Below, piece by piece: positions 23,591 through 36,554 of a stretch of 64,000 nucleotides of DNA. The first letter of the stretch is position 1, and each line of letters opens with the position of its first letter. Made by a program: the position numbers and the translations under genes. A model generated the notes under the pieces. It was given only the letters and a program-made list of their open reading frames with translations, was not told the origin of the DNA and did no database searches. Origin of the DNA: Ligustrum vulgare (lineage: Eukaryota > Streptophyta > Magnoliopsida > Lamiales > Oleaceae); NCBI GenBank assembly GCA_963555705.1, contig OY743174.1, positions 53,962,234-54,026,233 of the forward strand. Reading direction: 5' to 3'.

Positions 23591-24117
23591 CTGCGTTTGA
23601 TAACGATAGTGAAATTTAGTGGAAAGAAAATGAATTCCAAAGAATTAAATTCTAGGGAATTGAATTTCTAGGAATTGTAAGTTTAATGTGTTTGATTGGT
23701 TTAATTTTCTAGATAGAAAAAATGGAAAATTTTTCGACTTTTGTTATTTGATTGATATTATTTTTCATGGTAAATAAAACAAAATTTAGCTATTGTAATA
23801 AAAAAAATATTATTTTTTTTTCCACACATTCATACTTGATAATAATAATAATAATATTAATTTTTTGGAAAAAATAAATGAATTAGCAACAACAAAAAAG
23901 GATCAAACGTGATAAAAATGGTACGCGATTTTAACTGAAAAATAATTTTTTTTATTTACCTGGGAAAATGATTTCCTTAAAATCAAGGGACACTCGCGCA
24001 TGACCAAAAAAATTAGAAATGGAATTGCCTAGAAAATAGTTGCAATCAAACACACATTTTTTTAGAAAGCGGGAAGTGAATACATTTTCACTAGAAAAAG
24101 TTGGGTTTGAAACACAC
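23591..24117. mobile_element. Probable MITE / non-autonomous DNA transposon
   Basis: Left end GGCTGCGTTTGATAACG; right end has GTTGCAATCAAACACAC near 24040 and GGGTTTGAAACACACC near 24105, which are inverted relative to the left end. The interior is AT-rich and non-coding. Boundaries are uncertain. Confidence 0.4.
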
Positions 24118-24835
24118 CATATGCCACAAAAGACCTCAATTCCGGTATGAAATCAATTTTTAATAATATTAAATATTTTTTAATTTTGTTTTTCATTTTA
24201 AAGTGTAAATAATTTCTATTTTTATTTATGTAATCTTTAAAATATTTTAATTTAATTTTTAAAATTTATTTTCATTTTATAGTGTAAAAATTAATTTGTG
24301 TGGACGGTAGAGGTGCGTCAAGGGAGAAGGGAACTCATGAGTAATTTAGGATTGTGATGTGTCAATCTTTATAATTTCTTATTATATAATTATATAAGAA
24401 TATTTTTGTATATGTATTGTGGTGAATTTATAATATATATATTATTAGCGGTGGTAATATAATGTATTGTATTTAGTAGATATTGTGGTGAGAATGTATT
24501 CATGGTCATAGATATAAGAACAATGATATGAATTGAATGTCTTGCATTTCATTGATGTAAAATGGTGTTTATATATACAAAATTGATATTCTTGGAATGC
24601 AAGAAAAGAATAATCTAGAATTTACACAATATGGTAGTATACATAAACTAGGAAACATAAAATAAGTAGGACTCTAAATATGGTTGCAATATATTCTCTG
24701 CATTGTTATCCAAGATCATGATCCGAAGCTGTGTCAATCAAGTTCGAATCGTCTTGATCCATTTCCTTTACAATTGAATTGGAAATTTGAGGGGTTATGG
24801 TCAGATTTGTTGGAAAAAATTTTCTTCATATTTAT
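24118..24835. other. AT-rich non-coding stretch, possible old copia LTR
   Basis: Around 24400-24700 the text resembles a decayed copia LTR (CATTTCATTGATGTAAAATGG followed by TTTATATATAC), but no partner LTR, PBS or coding sequence is nearby. Nothing else seen. Confidence 0.25.
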
Positions 24836-25022
24836 TAGGGGTGAACAACGAAACCGTCAACCCGCCAAATCGAACTGAAATCGCGATTTTGAAACCACTG
24901 GTTTGGGTCAACGCGGATCCATCAACGTTTTGATTTTGACCCAAACCAAACCGCTTCAAAATAGTTTGGTTTATGTTTCGTATTCCAAACCCGTTTAAAA
25001 TCGTCAACCCTCAAAAAAATAA

Positions 25023-25068
<46 letters not shown>

Positions 25069-26096
25069 CGAAAAATGGAACATTCAAATCTATAAATTTT
25101 AAAAATACCACATTACTAAACCGGGAGAAAAATCATGGAGATAAAAATTGAAAATGGAATGACAGGTACAATTTACAAATTAGAATAGCAAAATTCTACC
25201 AAATCTTTATATGGAGATATGCTAAAAAGTCTTCATATTTTCATTTAATTTGATGATTCTCAACAGTTTAAAAATAATCCAAATAATTCCCTTCAGTTGA
25301 TAACGATTTGATTAATTCTCAGTGATATAGTCTGCCAATTTTATTCCAACTCTGTGTCAAGATATCAACAAATTTACACACAAATATGATTATCTCCATA
25401 ATTTTTATGAAATGATTTCATACATAATCTATTTTTTATGCAATGAAGAAATAAACAGCTCAGATGTCAAAATCTAAGATAAAACTTAGAGACATAATGT
25501 AGAACCCGAAGTTTAAGCATTTAGCATAAAAAAACTGCATAGCCAAAAATAACTGCTCAATTAACAAGCAATTTCTATATCTTTTTGCATTACTTAGTCA
25601 AGAAACTACTAACGCCTGACAACCCAACTAGTGCTTCTCTTAGTGGGGTAAGTTCCACAATTTCCAATACCTCCTCTATAAACATTTGCACATATAAGTG
25701 AAAAGTCAATATAAAAAAACCAATCACGTGTTGTCGTGATGAATCCCTTCTAGTTTAAGATCTACCAACCTTTCTAGTTTTAGAATCGACATCTCTAGAT
25801 AACCTTAACAAAGTTGTTATTGCCATGAGATAAGTAGAATTGAACGAAAATTCAGCAAGGATACTATGATTTACCAAAGTAAAAATCATTTATTGGGGCT
25901 ATTAGTCCGAATCAACATATAATTTCTAGGATTTTTTCTTCATTTTGTGTCGTTAGTAAACCGCATCAAACCCAAAAAAGGTTTGGTTTACAAGATGAAA
26001 TGGTTTTGTTTGGGTTGAAAAAATTTCAACCCGCTTTAAATGATTTGGTTTGAATTTTTGTCAAAAATCTCTCAAATCAAACCGTGTTCACCCATA
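24836..26096. mobile_element. Non-autonomous hAT element with exact 8-bp TSD
   Basis: Left end TAGGGGTGAACA, right end TGTTCACCCATA, inverted repeats with one mismatch in twelve. Exact duplication ATATTTAT at 24828-24835 and 26097-26104. Eight-base TSDs are the hAT signature. Subterminal regions are rich in AAACC/GGTTTG motifs on opposite strands (for example CCAAACCAAACCGC at left and TGGTTTTGTTTGGGT at right). The 1.26-kb interior has a (TAA)n tract and no transposase frame. Confidence 0.85.
25021..25067. repeat. (TAA)n microsatellite inside the hAT element
   Basis: About 45 bp of TAA/AAT units. Confidence 0.95.
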
Positions 26097-26104
26097 ATAT
26101 TTAT

Positions 26105-27763
26105 AGTTTTAAATCAATCAAAATCATTTCAATTCCATTCATATTAGAAATCCACTGAAATCTATGGATTTTTTAGGACGCTGAAATTTTATGGAATTAA
26201 TTGAAATCTACATTCAGGACCTTGGATTTTTACGTATTTTATAAAATTCTAAATTGAGGATATTTGGAATGTTATGAAATTCTAAAATTCCCCAAATTTC
26301 ATGTTGGGGACACTTCTAAGCCTCCGTTTGGTAATCAAAATAAATTGGTTTATAAATCAATTTATAAAATACACAATTTTTCAGACTAATTCTTAACTGC
26401 ACACATTTTTTTTTATCCATTTTCAACAATTACTTTTACCTAAAATTATAAATAATAAATCAATTTACATAGTGTTTGGTAAGCTTTTTTTTTTTATATA
26501 CAATTTTTTTTTACACAATTTTTCAAATCACTTTTTAACCACACACATTTTTCTCTCTAATTTTTAACCATACATCTTAACTAGAAAATACAAAAAACAC
26601 CTAAAAAACCGTGTGACAGTTGCCGAACAGAGTGTTATAAATCAAACAGTCTTATTTGTTATTAAAACTTAAAACGACCAAAATATGTATTCTAGTTCTA
26701 GCAAAATATCAAAATAACCTTTTCCACGCGCCACATGCACAAAGTGTGTCAACATTGATTGAGTGGGACATATGAAAAATCAGAAAACAGGATAAATTAC
26801 AGTCATCATCCCCAATATTTGACCCATTTTATAATTTTGCCCCCAATATTTTTTCTAGGACAAACCCAACATCAATCTTTATTTAATTCGCCGGTTAGTA
26901 TCCCTAGACAATTTCCTTCCAAATATTCAAGATATAAAAGATAAGATTATCCTTTTATTTTAACTTAACAATAAAAAAATAACTCAGACAAAAAATAAAA
27001 CATCAAAGGTGTAAAATGTTTTTCAAATTATGAACCTCATAGTTAGAACCACGACGCTCTAAACTGTGTGCATTTGCCTTCTCTAAAGACATCGTAATGT
27101 ATCTAAATAAAGTAAATATATAACTCTCTAAACACACAATCATAGAAGTATAAACAATAAAGTACATCAAGTCAGTTCAAAGTTCTTAGATAACACGTTC
27201 ATTATTTATATAATGAATGAGCTAGACGTTGACCCTCGTAAATTAGATTTTTAGTAAGTCTTTTATACCAGCTTCATAGAAATATGGATAGAGACTATCA
27301 GTGAGAAGTGAGAACAAAACTTAGCAATTAAAGATTAACACTTAAGTTAATTTGATTGTAAAAGAGATCAAAAGTTAGGGACGAGATTGCTATAATTTAT
27401 CACTAAAACTAATTGTTGATTATTAATAAGTCAAACCATGGTCTTGACAGTATTTTGATTACCAATAATAATAATAATATTTTTTAATATTTATTATGGT
27501 TGCACAACGAACATTAATGATAAAAATAGTCAAAATGTTCAATATGTTAGTGCATAACTACCTGAGTTCTATTTAAAATTTTTTTAACACCGATTCAACT
27601 TTCAAGTCGTGAAGCAAACTCTAATTTCACAAATCACAAAATTAGACAAGTATACGACAAATTAACACGTTTGGATACTCTCTATGATTAATATAAGTGA
27701 AGAATTAAATTGCTTCTAGAGTAATAAGTTGGGGACCAGTCGTGCAATCTTCCCTATTAAAAA
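26105..27763. other. Non-coding region between the hAT element and the MULE
   Basis: AT-rich. 26105-26320 resembles another decayed inverted-repeat element (GAAATTC/GAATTTC motifs). A probable MITE lies at 26320-26640. From 26640 to 27690 I see no gene or clear repeat. 27694-27772 is one copy of a 78-bp direct repeat whose partner lies on the other side of the MULE. Confidence 0.4.
26320..26640. mobile_element. Probable Tourist-like MITE
   Basis: Left end TAAGCCTCCGTTTGGTAATC; right end TTGCCGAACAGAGTG, whose complement matches the left at about 10 of 13 positions. The interior contains TTTTTAACCACACACATTTT, as in the other small elements. An internal GTGTTTGGTAAG near 26470 suggests two nested copies. 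Confidence 0.45.
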
Positions 27764-27772
27764 TACATTTAA

Positions 27773-27986
27773 GGGAAAATTGCAGTCGCGATCCCAAACC
27801 TTTTGTTTTTCTGCAGACTTTACCCAAACCTTCAATTTGTGTCATCCGAGGTACCTAACCTTTATGAAAGTCGCAGCGGAAGGACAAAATCACGGATTCC
27901 GTCAGTTCTTCCATCAATTGACCCAAAAATTGAAAAAATCTGATTTGATGATCGTTTTTAAGAGGGACATAATTGTCAATACATAT
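27773..27986 (+). repeat. Left terminal inverted repeat of the MULE (first 214 bp)
   Basis: Pairs with the reverse complement of 38265-38479 (for example TTGTGTC...AAAGTCGCAGCGGAAGGAC, and AAGAGGG.CATAATTGTCAATA). It contains three loose repeats of a CCCAAACCTTTT-type unit. The remaining ~20 bp of the TIR were displaced to 37012-37031 by the copia insertion. Confidence 0.85.
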
Positions 27987-28438
27987 TATTAGAAAATTTA
28001 TCACAGACAATTATTTATCTATGATCTAAAATCATCATACTGAATTATCAAGAATTAAATAACTGAAGCGGAAGCGTACCTTAATCAAATATGATTCACG
28101 ATGAACGATTCGGTTGGTTGGATCTTCCAAATCAATACGTAGTCCTTATTTTCTCTCTGATGAAGGGATGTCAAAAGAATGAACAGTACGTATGATTCAG
28201 GGACCATAACCGACTTTATATACTGAATTTCCAGTTAACCTAATTCGGCCCATCATGAATTAGGTAATGGTCTGGTATCTACACATGAAAGCCCATACTT
28301 TAATTAGATGCATTAAAGCCCGATATATATAAAATCCTTATTAGATCACTTTAAATGGGCTTAACCAAATTTGATAGCCTTTTATTCAATACACAATAAT
28401 TCACATATAAGCCCACACGATTGATTAAAATCCTTACA
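27987..28438 (-). repeat. 3' LTR of copia-2
   Basis: Same length as 36555-37006. Its outer end is TATTAG where the partner has TGTTAG, so the canonical CA end (minus strand) is mutated. Confidence 0.92.
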
Positions 28439-28453
28439 ATCTCCCACTTGGGC
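28439..28453 (-). other. Polypurine tract of copia-2
   Basis: On the minus strand GCCCAAGTGGGAGAT lies directly before the 3' LTR, the usual plus-strand priming site of plant copia elements. Confidence 0.8.
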
Positions 28454-30154
28454 TATATGTGTAACCTTACAATTGTGTATCAATCATAACCTTATGAGTA
28501 CTCAGAATTTTGCTATCATTACTGAATGCATCCCCAAACAATCCGGTCCATCAATTATATCAACATAGGATCAAAGCGGCTTTCGCTACATTAATCGTAA
28601 CTAAACCTATCAATGGTCACGTATATCGACATAACAGAATGACATGGATCAAGTATGGATGTGTAGCATGGAAATTACATGTAATGTGATCTTCAACATG
28701 CCTATTTCCAATTGGTCCAACTTTAGTGAGATCATCCTCAAACGAGTTCAGAGATAATAAACCTGAAACCATACAGCTGTAAATAACTTTAACTTTAAAC
28801 TGTATTCGAAAGGACAGTAAATGTGTCTAAAACACCCAAAATACAAACTCCCACTGAAACCAAATATCCTTAAGAAATACAACACCCATATGAGTAATGT
28901 GCTCATGAAAGACCTTGGGTTGTAATACTTTAGTAAGCGGATCCGCAATTATGGAGTTTGTCCCAATGTACTCTTATTGACACATGTCCACTCTGAACTG
29001 TATCCTTCACAACCAGGAACTTATGTCAATGTATTTTGACTTAGTTGAGCTCCTATTGTTACTGGAATATAAATCTGCTGAGTTATTGTAACAATATAAC
29101 CTTAGTGATCTTTCTTTACCGAACAAAATGTGCAGCCCAGTGACAAAATTTCGCAGCTATATTCCATAATTAGATGCCCCCAAAATTGCTACAAACTGTG
29201 CTGCCAAGTGAAAGAAGCTAAAGTGTTTGTTAAGCACTCCTTCCGAAAATAGCTCCTCCAACTAGCAGATAGATGTAGCCTGATGTGGATCTTTTACTTT
29301 CTTGGCATCTAGCAAAAATCAGAATCATAATACCATATGATCTCCAACTGATCCGATTTTCTGTATGTGAGCATGTAATCTTCTGTTCTCTTTAAATACC
29401 TTATAACCCATGTTTGGCTGCTTTCCAAATGATCCATCACAGGGTTACTTAAATATCTCATTAGTATCCCAATAATGTACGCAATATCTGGACGCGTACA
29501 AACCTGAGTATACATCAGATTTCCTATAGCTAAACTATATGAGATCTTCTGCATTTTCTTAACTTCAAGATCACTTTTCGGGCATTAGTTGAGACCAATT
29601 TGTCTCCCTTAGCGATAGAGGTGTCCCCTGATTTACTGTCTTGCATGCCAAACCTCTTAAGTATTTTATCGATATAGCCCTTTTGTGACAATTCAAGAAT
29701 ACCCCGAGAACAATCCCGGTGTATCTGAATCCCTAATACAAAAGAGACGTCACCAAGATTTTTAATCTCAAAATTCCTTGACAAAAAATCTCATAATTTT
29801 ATGTGACATGCATATATCATTGCTGGCAAGCGATATGTTGTCAACATACAAAACCAGAAAAATACACTTACTCCCACTAAACTTGTAATACACACAACCA
29901 TCAACAACATTAATCTCAAGACCAAATGAGATAATTACTTGACGAAATTTGTATTATCCTTAACGGAAAGCTGGCTTGAGTACACAATGGATTACTTTAA
30001 TTTACAAACCGTCTCATCAATGTCTCCATTGAGAAACGTCGTCTTAACATCCATTTAATGTGACTCGAGGTCAAAATGTGCAACAACCTGACTTTCCTGA
30101 AAGAGTCTTTCGTAGAAACCAAAGGGAAAGTCTCTTTATAATCAATGCCATCAA

Positions 30155-32939
30155 TCTATATAATATATAAAAGTAACTGAGTCAACCCCAGTCAACTTCA
30201 CTGTTTCCCTCCAAAACTCTTGTACTATGTGCAGATTTTATTTATTTATTTTTCCAATTTTTGGGGACTTTAATATTTATCATGTTCACACTACTTATAT
30301 TCCCTATCCAATAATCAACTTCAAAATCCACTTTAAAAATAATTGGTCCTTCAATATTTATTTATTATTTTCAAAATCGCTGACGTCTACTTACATTCTT
30401 CAATATTTATTGTGTTTATATGACTTCTATTTTTCGCCGCCTAATTACACTGAAAAGTCAGTTTTTTTTCTTTCCCTTTTTCGCTTTTTCAGAATTTATT
30501 TGATTTTTTTCCCGTTTTTCAAAATCTGTTTATTCATTTTTGTTTTCTATATCTTTTTTTTTCCATTTCTCGATATATAACCTCTTTCATTTCTATTATA
30601 TATAATTATTATGAAGATATAAACAATAATAAAAGATTCAATTAATGGTTATTTCTTTGAAAAATTGTGTACTGTTTAACATGGCTCCTCTACTCCACTT
30701 TCTATTTATCACGTTTTATGATTCAAAATTTCTGGTGCTGTGGTAATGCTTATTAGTTATTAATATTACAAACCAGTTGAAAATAAAAAAAAGTAAATTA
30801 TTTTTTGAAAAAGTAAAAAGGATTGTCATTACTCTTTTCTTCAAGACCTGTGATATTTTGAGTCGTTGAACATAGATTTGAGTTTCTGACAAAAAAAGAA
30901 AAAATATTAAAAAAATAATATTGTAGAGAAAGCTTCGAAAACAATATAGAATGCAAAATTATTTTGGACTAATAAGAGGATTTGTTAATAGTCTATTTAT
31001 ATTATGTTCTAAATTTCTCTGTTGGGGTTGCAATGTGTTAACTAATGTTGAGCTATTTAGAATAGCTTTGGGTTGGATAGATATGTTAATGGTTTCGGCC
31101 GTTGAGTGAAGAAAAAACATATTATTCATGGGTCAGTATATATATTTGATGAAATTGTATATCACATTGTATAAAAAATAATAAAAACCAGAAACTAGAA
31201 TTATTTTTTTTTTAAATTTGCTTTTACCGAGAAATTGTTTTTTATTTTTTATGATATAAGAACGATAATTTGTTTGGTTTTACTTATTTATATTTGGATT
31301 TTTTTTGTGTCAAAATCTCTCTTTTCATAAAAAAAAAGTGTTCTTCTAACGTTTTCAATGTTACAAATAAAAATTTGTGTTCAGTTATACAAATCCAAAG
31401 TAAAATTTTCAGTTAAAAACTATGTTAAAATTTTATTATTAGATAATACTCTCTCCATCCTACAAAGATAGTCTACTATTTTTTTTTTGTCCGTCTAAAA
31501 AAGATAGTCTACTTTATTTTTTAAGAGTGAAATTAATATTTTATATTCTTTTTTGTCCTTAATCTGTGTGAAAATGAGTAGAAAACTATCTTAATGAGAC
31601 GGAGGGAGTACTAAATTATAAATCACATCATACGTATAGTTTTTTTTTATAACTAATCTTATTTTTAGTTATTTAATACATCTAAAAATTGGAGCTCTTT
31701 TTTATAGCGTATTATTAAATATTTTTTATAGATAATTACATTTAATACGTAATTAATTTCTTATAATAATTGTGATCTTTTATTGGTCTTAATTTTATGG
31801 ATAAATATTTGGTTCAGTCATACAGATCTAATGTCAAATTCTCAATTAAAATTATATTTAAAATTTATACAAATTCTTATTTTTATAAATCACGTTGTAT
31901 TGAAATTTTTATAACTAAATCCTATTTTTAAGTTATTTATTACATATACATATTAAAGTTCTTTCCTATATTGTATTATTTATCAAAATTATTTCAATGA
32001 CAATTACATTTAATTCTTAATTAATTTTTTATTTCAAAAAGTCTCATATCACATTTTTTAACATTAACGGTTAACAAATTTATCTATATTGTTTGAAATG
32101 ATATAATTATTAATGGTTTTTGTCATAACTGTTAATTTTAAAATTTTAAAAAGTAATTAACCATACCAAGATATTCTTTGCTATATTTTAATTCAAATTT
32201 TATGATATTTTTTCACAATAATATATAAATTGTCTCCCAATTTACTTAACTCAAAATTGAGATGATCAATACTAAATTAAAATTTCAATCAGAAAATAAT
32301 TATGTTGTATAAATATTGAAAACCTAAAATATCATAAATTTAATGCAATATCTTTGTGAACCTCGCAATTTTTTTTTTTATTATTATACATGTTGTTTTT
32401 CATTATCAATGGTCAAAATATTGAATTTTATCTTTTATATGCATAATCTCTATTATTAACTTTTTCATCTATTGTTTGAATGTTCAGAGTATATGAATAC
32501 TGGAGATCCTACATTTAAGTGTTCATTTTGCAAGGTGAATTTTTGGTTTGAGGAGATAGTGAATAATCGTTACAAAACTTGACGATCATATTCTATAAGG
32601 TCAAATTCTATCTGACAGTAATGTAGGATACAAGTTCTTTATTTCAAGGATGTCGTTGAGCCATTCGAATTTTATGATACTTATTAGATTTAAAAAAAAA
32701 AAAAAACAATTTTCATTAATGGTGTCATATGTCATGACTATCAATAAGAGTCGGGCACAATCATTTTCGCATGTATGACTTCTCCCTAAAAGGTTGATGT
32801 TTATACATGAAACTAATAAATGATGAACTTATATCTTATTTGTGAATGTTATATTTTGTTTAAGGATTCATTTAATTTCGAATCGGATTATTTTTATTTA
32901 GACATTTATTTCCGTGTATCGCACGGGATGATTCACTAG
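30155..32939 (+). mobile_element. Helitron C, inserted in the copia-2 reverse transcriptase gene
   Basis: Begins TCTATATAATATATAAAAG at 30155 after an A and ends CTAG at 32939 before a T, the exact A/T insertion rule of Helitrons. Just inside the 3' end is a hairpin, CCGTGTATCGCACGGG, 15 bp before CTAG. Removing the element rejoins the copia frame without loss or gain (FTQ-IDG on the minus strand). The 5' 100 bp resembles Helitron B. The interior is AT-rich with only traces of the Rep-helicase gene near 32500-32680. Confidence 0.9.
32490..32680 (+). pseudogene. Trace of a Helitron Rep-helicase gene in Helitron C
   Basis: The frame reads YMNTGDPTFKCSFCKVNFWFEE, similar to the cysteine-pair N-terminal region of plant Helitron proteins, then jumps after about 30 bp to EGQ/NSI-type text matching the helicase C-terminal strand region. 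Almost the whole gene is deleted. Confidence 0.5.
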
Positions 32940-33609
32940 TTTGTGTAAAGCCTTTAGATACAAGACGAACCTTATATCTTTCCATATTACCTTTCGAATC
33001 CCTTTTGGTTTAAAAATCCAAAGACCAATGGGCTTCGCACCTTCTGGTAATGGGACGAGATCCAAACTTTATTGTCTTGCATATGCTTATACTCCTTATT
33101 TATGGCATCAATCCACTTCTGAGAGTTAGAACCGTGCATGGCCTGATGGAATTGATTGGACCATCTTCCACCATTCCATTATTTCATTATGTTCTTGGAA
33201 AAACACTATTTAAATCCTGAATAGCATTTTTCCCTTTCTCTCGTGGATCTCCTTAATGGCTTTAGTTATTGAGGTTGTTGAGTTTGTACTTCTGAAATTT
33301 ACCTTATTTTGGATGGGAGGTTCTTCAATATTGTCGAATTGAGGTTCCGGATATGCTTGTTGATCAATGACATGCATAAAAAACTTGCACATTATCAAAA
33401 GCAACAATAGGAATCGAAATCGATCCTTCCTCAACTTCTTCCTTAAAGACAATATCTCTAACCTTATTTCTCCCCCAAACTCAACATCCTCAAAAAATGT
33501 TGCATTTCCAGTTTCAAAAGTTGACTTAAGTGTGGGATCATAAAATTTATAGCCCCTCGATCGCTCAGAATAACCAATAAAGTAGCTGCTTTAGTTGGTA
33601 CTCTGTACG

Positions 33610-34420
33610 ATCTTTCTTTAAATGTCCAGATTTTTGGCAAAAGAAACAACCATCAATGTCTTTATGTGGTTTCTTTTGTTCTGAACCCTTAATAACTTTA
33701 TGTTCTTTATTTATTTTCTTACCCTTATCTTTAGAGGTGTTTGCCAAGTGAACACTTTCAGTTCTGTCCTACTTCAACTTTTCTTCCTCTTGCACACAAA
33801 ATAGAATGAGCTCATTTAGAGTTCATTTCTCCCTTATAACAGTTCTAACTAACCTTAAATTGACTGAATTGTGTAAGAAGCTTACACACTTTGAAATAAG
33901 CTCATTGAGAGTCTATTTCTCCCTTTGACAGTTATAACCAACCTTAAATTAACTGAATTGTGCAAGAAGCGATGTCAATACCAAATGCATTAGAAAGTCA
34001 TCAGATAAGTCGAATTTTAGTGCCTTAAGTTTTGAAGCAGTGTGAGACATCTACATGATGTACTCCCTTATTTTCCTATTGCCTTTATACTTTATTGAAA
34101 TCAAGCTTTGCATAAGCGTGCTTGTTTCAGCCTTATCGTTTTTCGCAAAACGTTTCTTAATTTCTGCAATGAATTCATTGACATCATTTACCTCCTCAGA
34201 TACTGTGCCACTAAAGGCTTCCGGAATGCCGCACTTAATGATCATGAGACTCACGTAATTTAAGCAATCACACTTCTCAAAGTTCCTCATTTGATTGGAT
34301 GAACTTTCATCCGTAAGAGGAGCAGTATACGGCCTAGATCCATGCAGCCAACGAAAAGTTAATGTTCTTGTTTTGATCCTTGAAGTTTGTTTCATAAATA
34401 CAGGGATTAAATTTGAGCTT
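33610..34420 (-). pseudogene. copia-2 gag remnant
   Basis: On the minus strand: SSNQMRNFEKCDCLNYVSLM, then GIPEAFSGTVSEEVNDVNEF, KRFAKNDKAETSTLMQSL and KYKGNRKIREYIM, the UBN2-type gag domain of plant copia elements. A frameshifted part continues to a zinc knuckle CFFCQKSGHLKKDR (33660-33610), in which the last Cys is replaced by Arg. The frame then runs straight into the post-integrase linker, marking a deletion of protease and integrase. Sequence between 33780 and 34000 holds a repeated CTCATT-GAGT-TTTCTCCC segment that looks like a local duplication. Confidence 0.8.
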
Positions 34421-34598
34421 GTAGATATACTACTAGAAGAATTTGAAACCGAATAGAGAACACTTAAACGAAATAACTCACATAAGTACATTATTATGCA
34501 AATCATACTTTCAAACAATGGTAGGGCCCATCACAAGATACCTAACACAACATCAATATTTAGTCTTTGGACAGAAATATTGACTTGTAAGTGGTACT

Positions 34599-35000
34599 CT
34601 TGGTGTAGTAATCAAACACTGACAGTAAGACATGTCAACCAACAAACCTTTCTTTGGACCGATTTATTGATCACACGTAAAACCAAATAACTGTCACGTA
34701 TTTATCACCACATGTTCATGTGAAATTCGAGCCAAATATTGACCTTCCTTTGGGCCGATCAATACCCGCATGAAATAACACACAAACACCTAATTTTCCC
34801 TTGGTGTAGTGATCAAACATTGGCAATAAGACATGTTAACCAATAAACATTTATTTGGACCAATTTATTGGTCACACGTTAAACCAAATAATTGCCACGT
34901 GTTTATCACCACAGATGCATGTGAAATTCGAGCCAAATATTGACCTTTATTTGGGCCGATCAATATCCGCAATGAATAACACACACAAATACCTTCTAAT
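34599..35000. repeat. Tandem repeat, two ~201-bp units, in the copia-2 leader
   Basis: 34599-34799 and 34800-35000 both start CTTGGTGTAGT.ATCAAACA and proceed through the same order (AAGACATGT-AACCAA.AAAC, GTCACACGT.AAACCAAATAA, CATGTGAAATTCGAGCCAAA, GGGCCGATCAATA). Roughly 85-90 percent identity by eye. Non-coding. Confidence 0.85.
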
Positions 35001-35189
35001 ATTCAAAGTTAATTAATATCCACAAGAGAGGTTGCTTTGGCAACATGTTGCTTCAACTAACTTACTTTCGAATATTATATCTCTCAAAAGATTCCGATGT
35101 ACCAAGATTTGAAATTGAAATCACTGATTTGCATATATTTTGACTTTAGGATTTGAATTATAGAATTCAAAACTTTAGAATAAAGCAAT

Positions 35190-35720
35190 CCTTAAGTTGA
35201 GAGAGTCAATTGCAATATTCTTAAACTTTAGGTGGCCAATTACGAAAAATTTCATGCTTGAAGGGTTTAAATTACAATTTTTTTTTTCCAAAACCTTATT
35301 GGCCAATTAAAAGAAATTCCAAATTTTAGGTCCCAATTTGAAAGAAATCAAACTTTAGAGGTCCAAAATAGTGAATTTGGAAACTTTAGGGGACTGAATT
35401 AGAAAATTTTCAAACTTTATGGACCAAATTAGAGAATTTCAGAACTTTAGGTGCTATATTAGAAAATTTTCAAACTTTAGGGACTGAAAATGAAGATTTT
35501 CGAACTTTTTGAAAATTTTCAAACATTAGGGGCTGGATTAGAAAATCTTCAAACTTCAGGGGCTGAAATATAAAATCAAGAACTTTAAAAGGCCCAACTT
35601 AAAATTTTTTATAACCTTACGGGCTTAATTATAAATTTCAGAACTTTGAGAGCCAACTTAAATAACCTCATAACTTTAGGATCAATCTTTAATTCCTTAA
35701 TAAGATTAGGGGACCTAATT
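35190..35720. repeat. Degenerate ~30-bp minisatellite in the copia-2 leader
   Basis: About fifteen variable units built on TTTTCAAACTTTAGGGGCTGAATTAGAAAA (shown here in pieces: AAATTTTCAAACTTT / AGGGACTGAATTAG). Such arrays are common in untranslated leaders of plant LTR elements. Confidence 0.75.
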
Positions 35721-35814
35721 GTGCAATAAACCCAAAATTATGAAATTGCACATTGAGTCCCCGAAATCATCAAATTTTCAGCCAGAAGTCCCTGCAAAAA
35801 AAAAAAAAAAAAAA

Positions 35815-36060
35815 TCGTGACAGCTAGGGTTTGCCGCAGCCGTCATCACTTGCAGCGCCAACCAAGAACCCATTGCGCGCAACGCCGCGCGTACCCAAGT
35901 CCACCGGTCAGCTCTGCCTTCAGCGACTGCGGTTTACCATCTACACCGAGCGACGCCCGCTGACGCCGCGAATGCAGTCTCCTCCGTCACTGCTCGGCGC
36001 CTGCAACGCGTCTAAAATCCACCGCTAGTAACGCGCAGCTCGCGGCGTTTCATCCCCAAC
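35815..36060 (-). other. GC-rich island in the copia-2 leader
   Basis: About 245 bp of strongly GC-rich sequence (many CGCG, GCCG, GCGC) inside very AT-rich surroundings. A 65-codon plus-strand frame (35831-36028) has no family resemblance. It could be part of the original retrotransposon leader or a captured host fragment. From 36060 to 36540 follows AT-rich sequence with many ATACATACA motifs. Confidence 0.5.
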
Positions 36061-36539
36061 CGGATCCACACACCAATCTCAACCACAAATACCAATTCAA
36101 AAATTTCAACAGAAATCCATACCTTGACCTCGAAAAATATATACATACACAAAGAAATTCCAAATCTGAATTCGAAAGGCATATACATACAGTCACAGAT
36201 TCTATATGTTCAATTTTGAAACCTGATTGCGCATATACATACATGCTGTACACTTAAATCCGATTTCCATCACCTAATTTCAATATATATACACGCAGGA
36301 ACATATACATACACAATATGTATCCTTCGATTCCAAATTCAGAAAACCATATACATATATATTATTAATCCGATTTGGTTGAGTCCCAACTCATATATCC
36401 AAATTCACATATAAAGCAGTAGGCAATTTACTGATTTTCTAAATCCACAGTTAATATACACGCATATATATGGCATAAAAGTTTTTAATTATTATACTCA
36501 TATGCACGTATGAGTGATCTGATAATCACCATGATGATT

Positions 36540-36552
36540 GACTCTGATACCA
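36540..36552 (-). other. Primer binding site of copia-2
   Basis: On the minus strand TGGTATCAGAGTC, initiator tRNA-Met type, two bases after the 5' LTR. Confidence 0.88.
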
Positions 36553-36554
36553 CT

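Larger units (their letters stand above)
28870..33610 (-). pseudogene. copia-2 pol remnant (linker, reverse transcriptase, RNase H), split by Helitron C
   Basis: Read on minus. 33600-33450 encodes IGYSERSRGYKFYDP and ATFFEDVEFG, the post-integrase linker. 33130-32940 leads to the reverse transcriptase block that ends KGFTQ, and after the Helitron continues (30154 downward) with DGIDYKETFPLV. Further on come IKNLGDVSFVLGIQIHRD and LKRFGMQDSK (29784-29600), YSLAIGNLMYTQVCTRPDIAY (29550-29480), and RNase H motifs including STKSKYIDI and ADPLTK down to about 28880. Frameshifts and stops are frequent, and the YVDD-type active site lies in a damaged stretch near 29840. Non-functional. Confidence 0.82.

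Noticed and set aside
30227..30580. 117-codon Phe-rich hydrophobic frame in Helitron C
   Set aside because: Produced by translation of T-rich DNA; no start context, no motif and not shared with Helitron B.
35831..36028. GC-rich 65-codon frame as a host gene
   Set aside because: No recognisable domain; composition alone does not support a gene, so it is reported only as a GC island.
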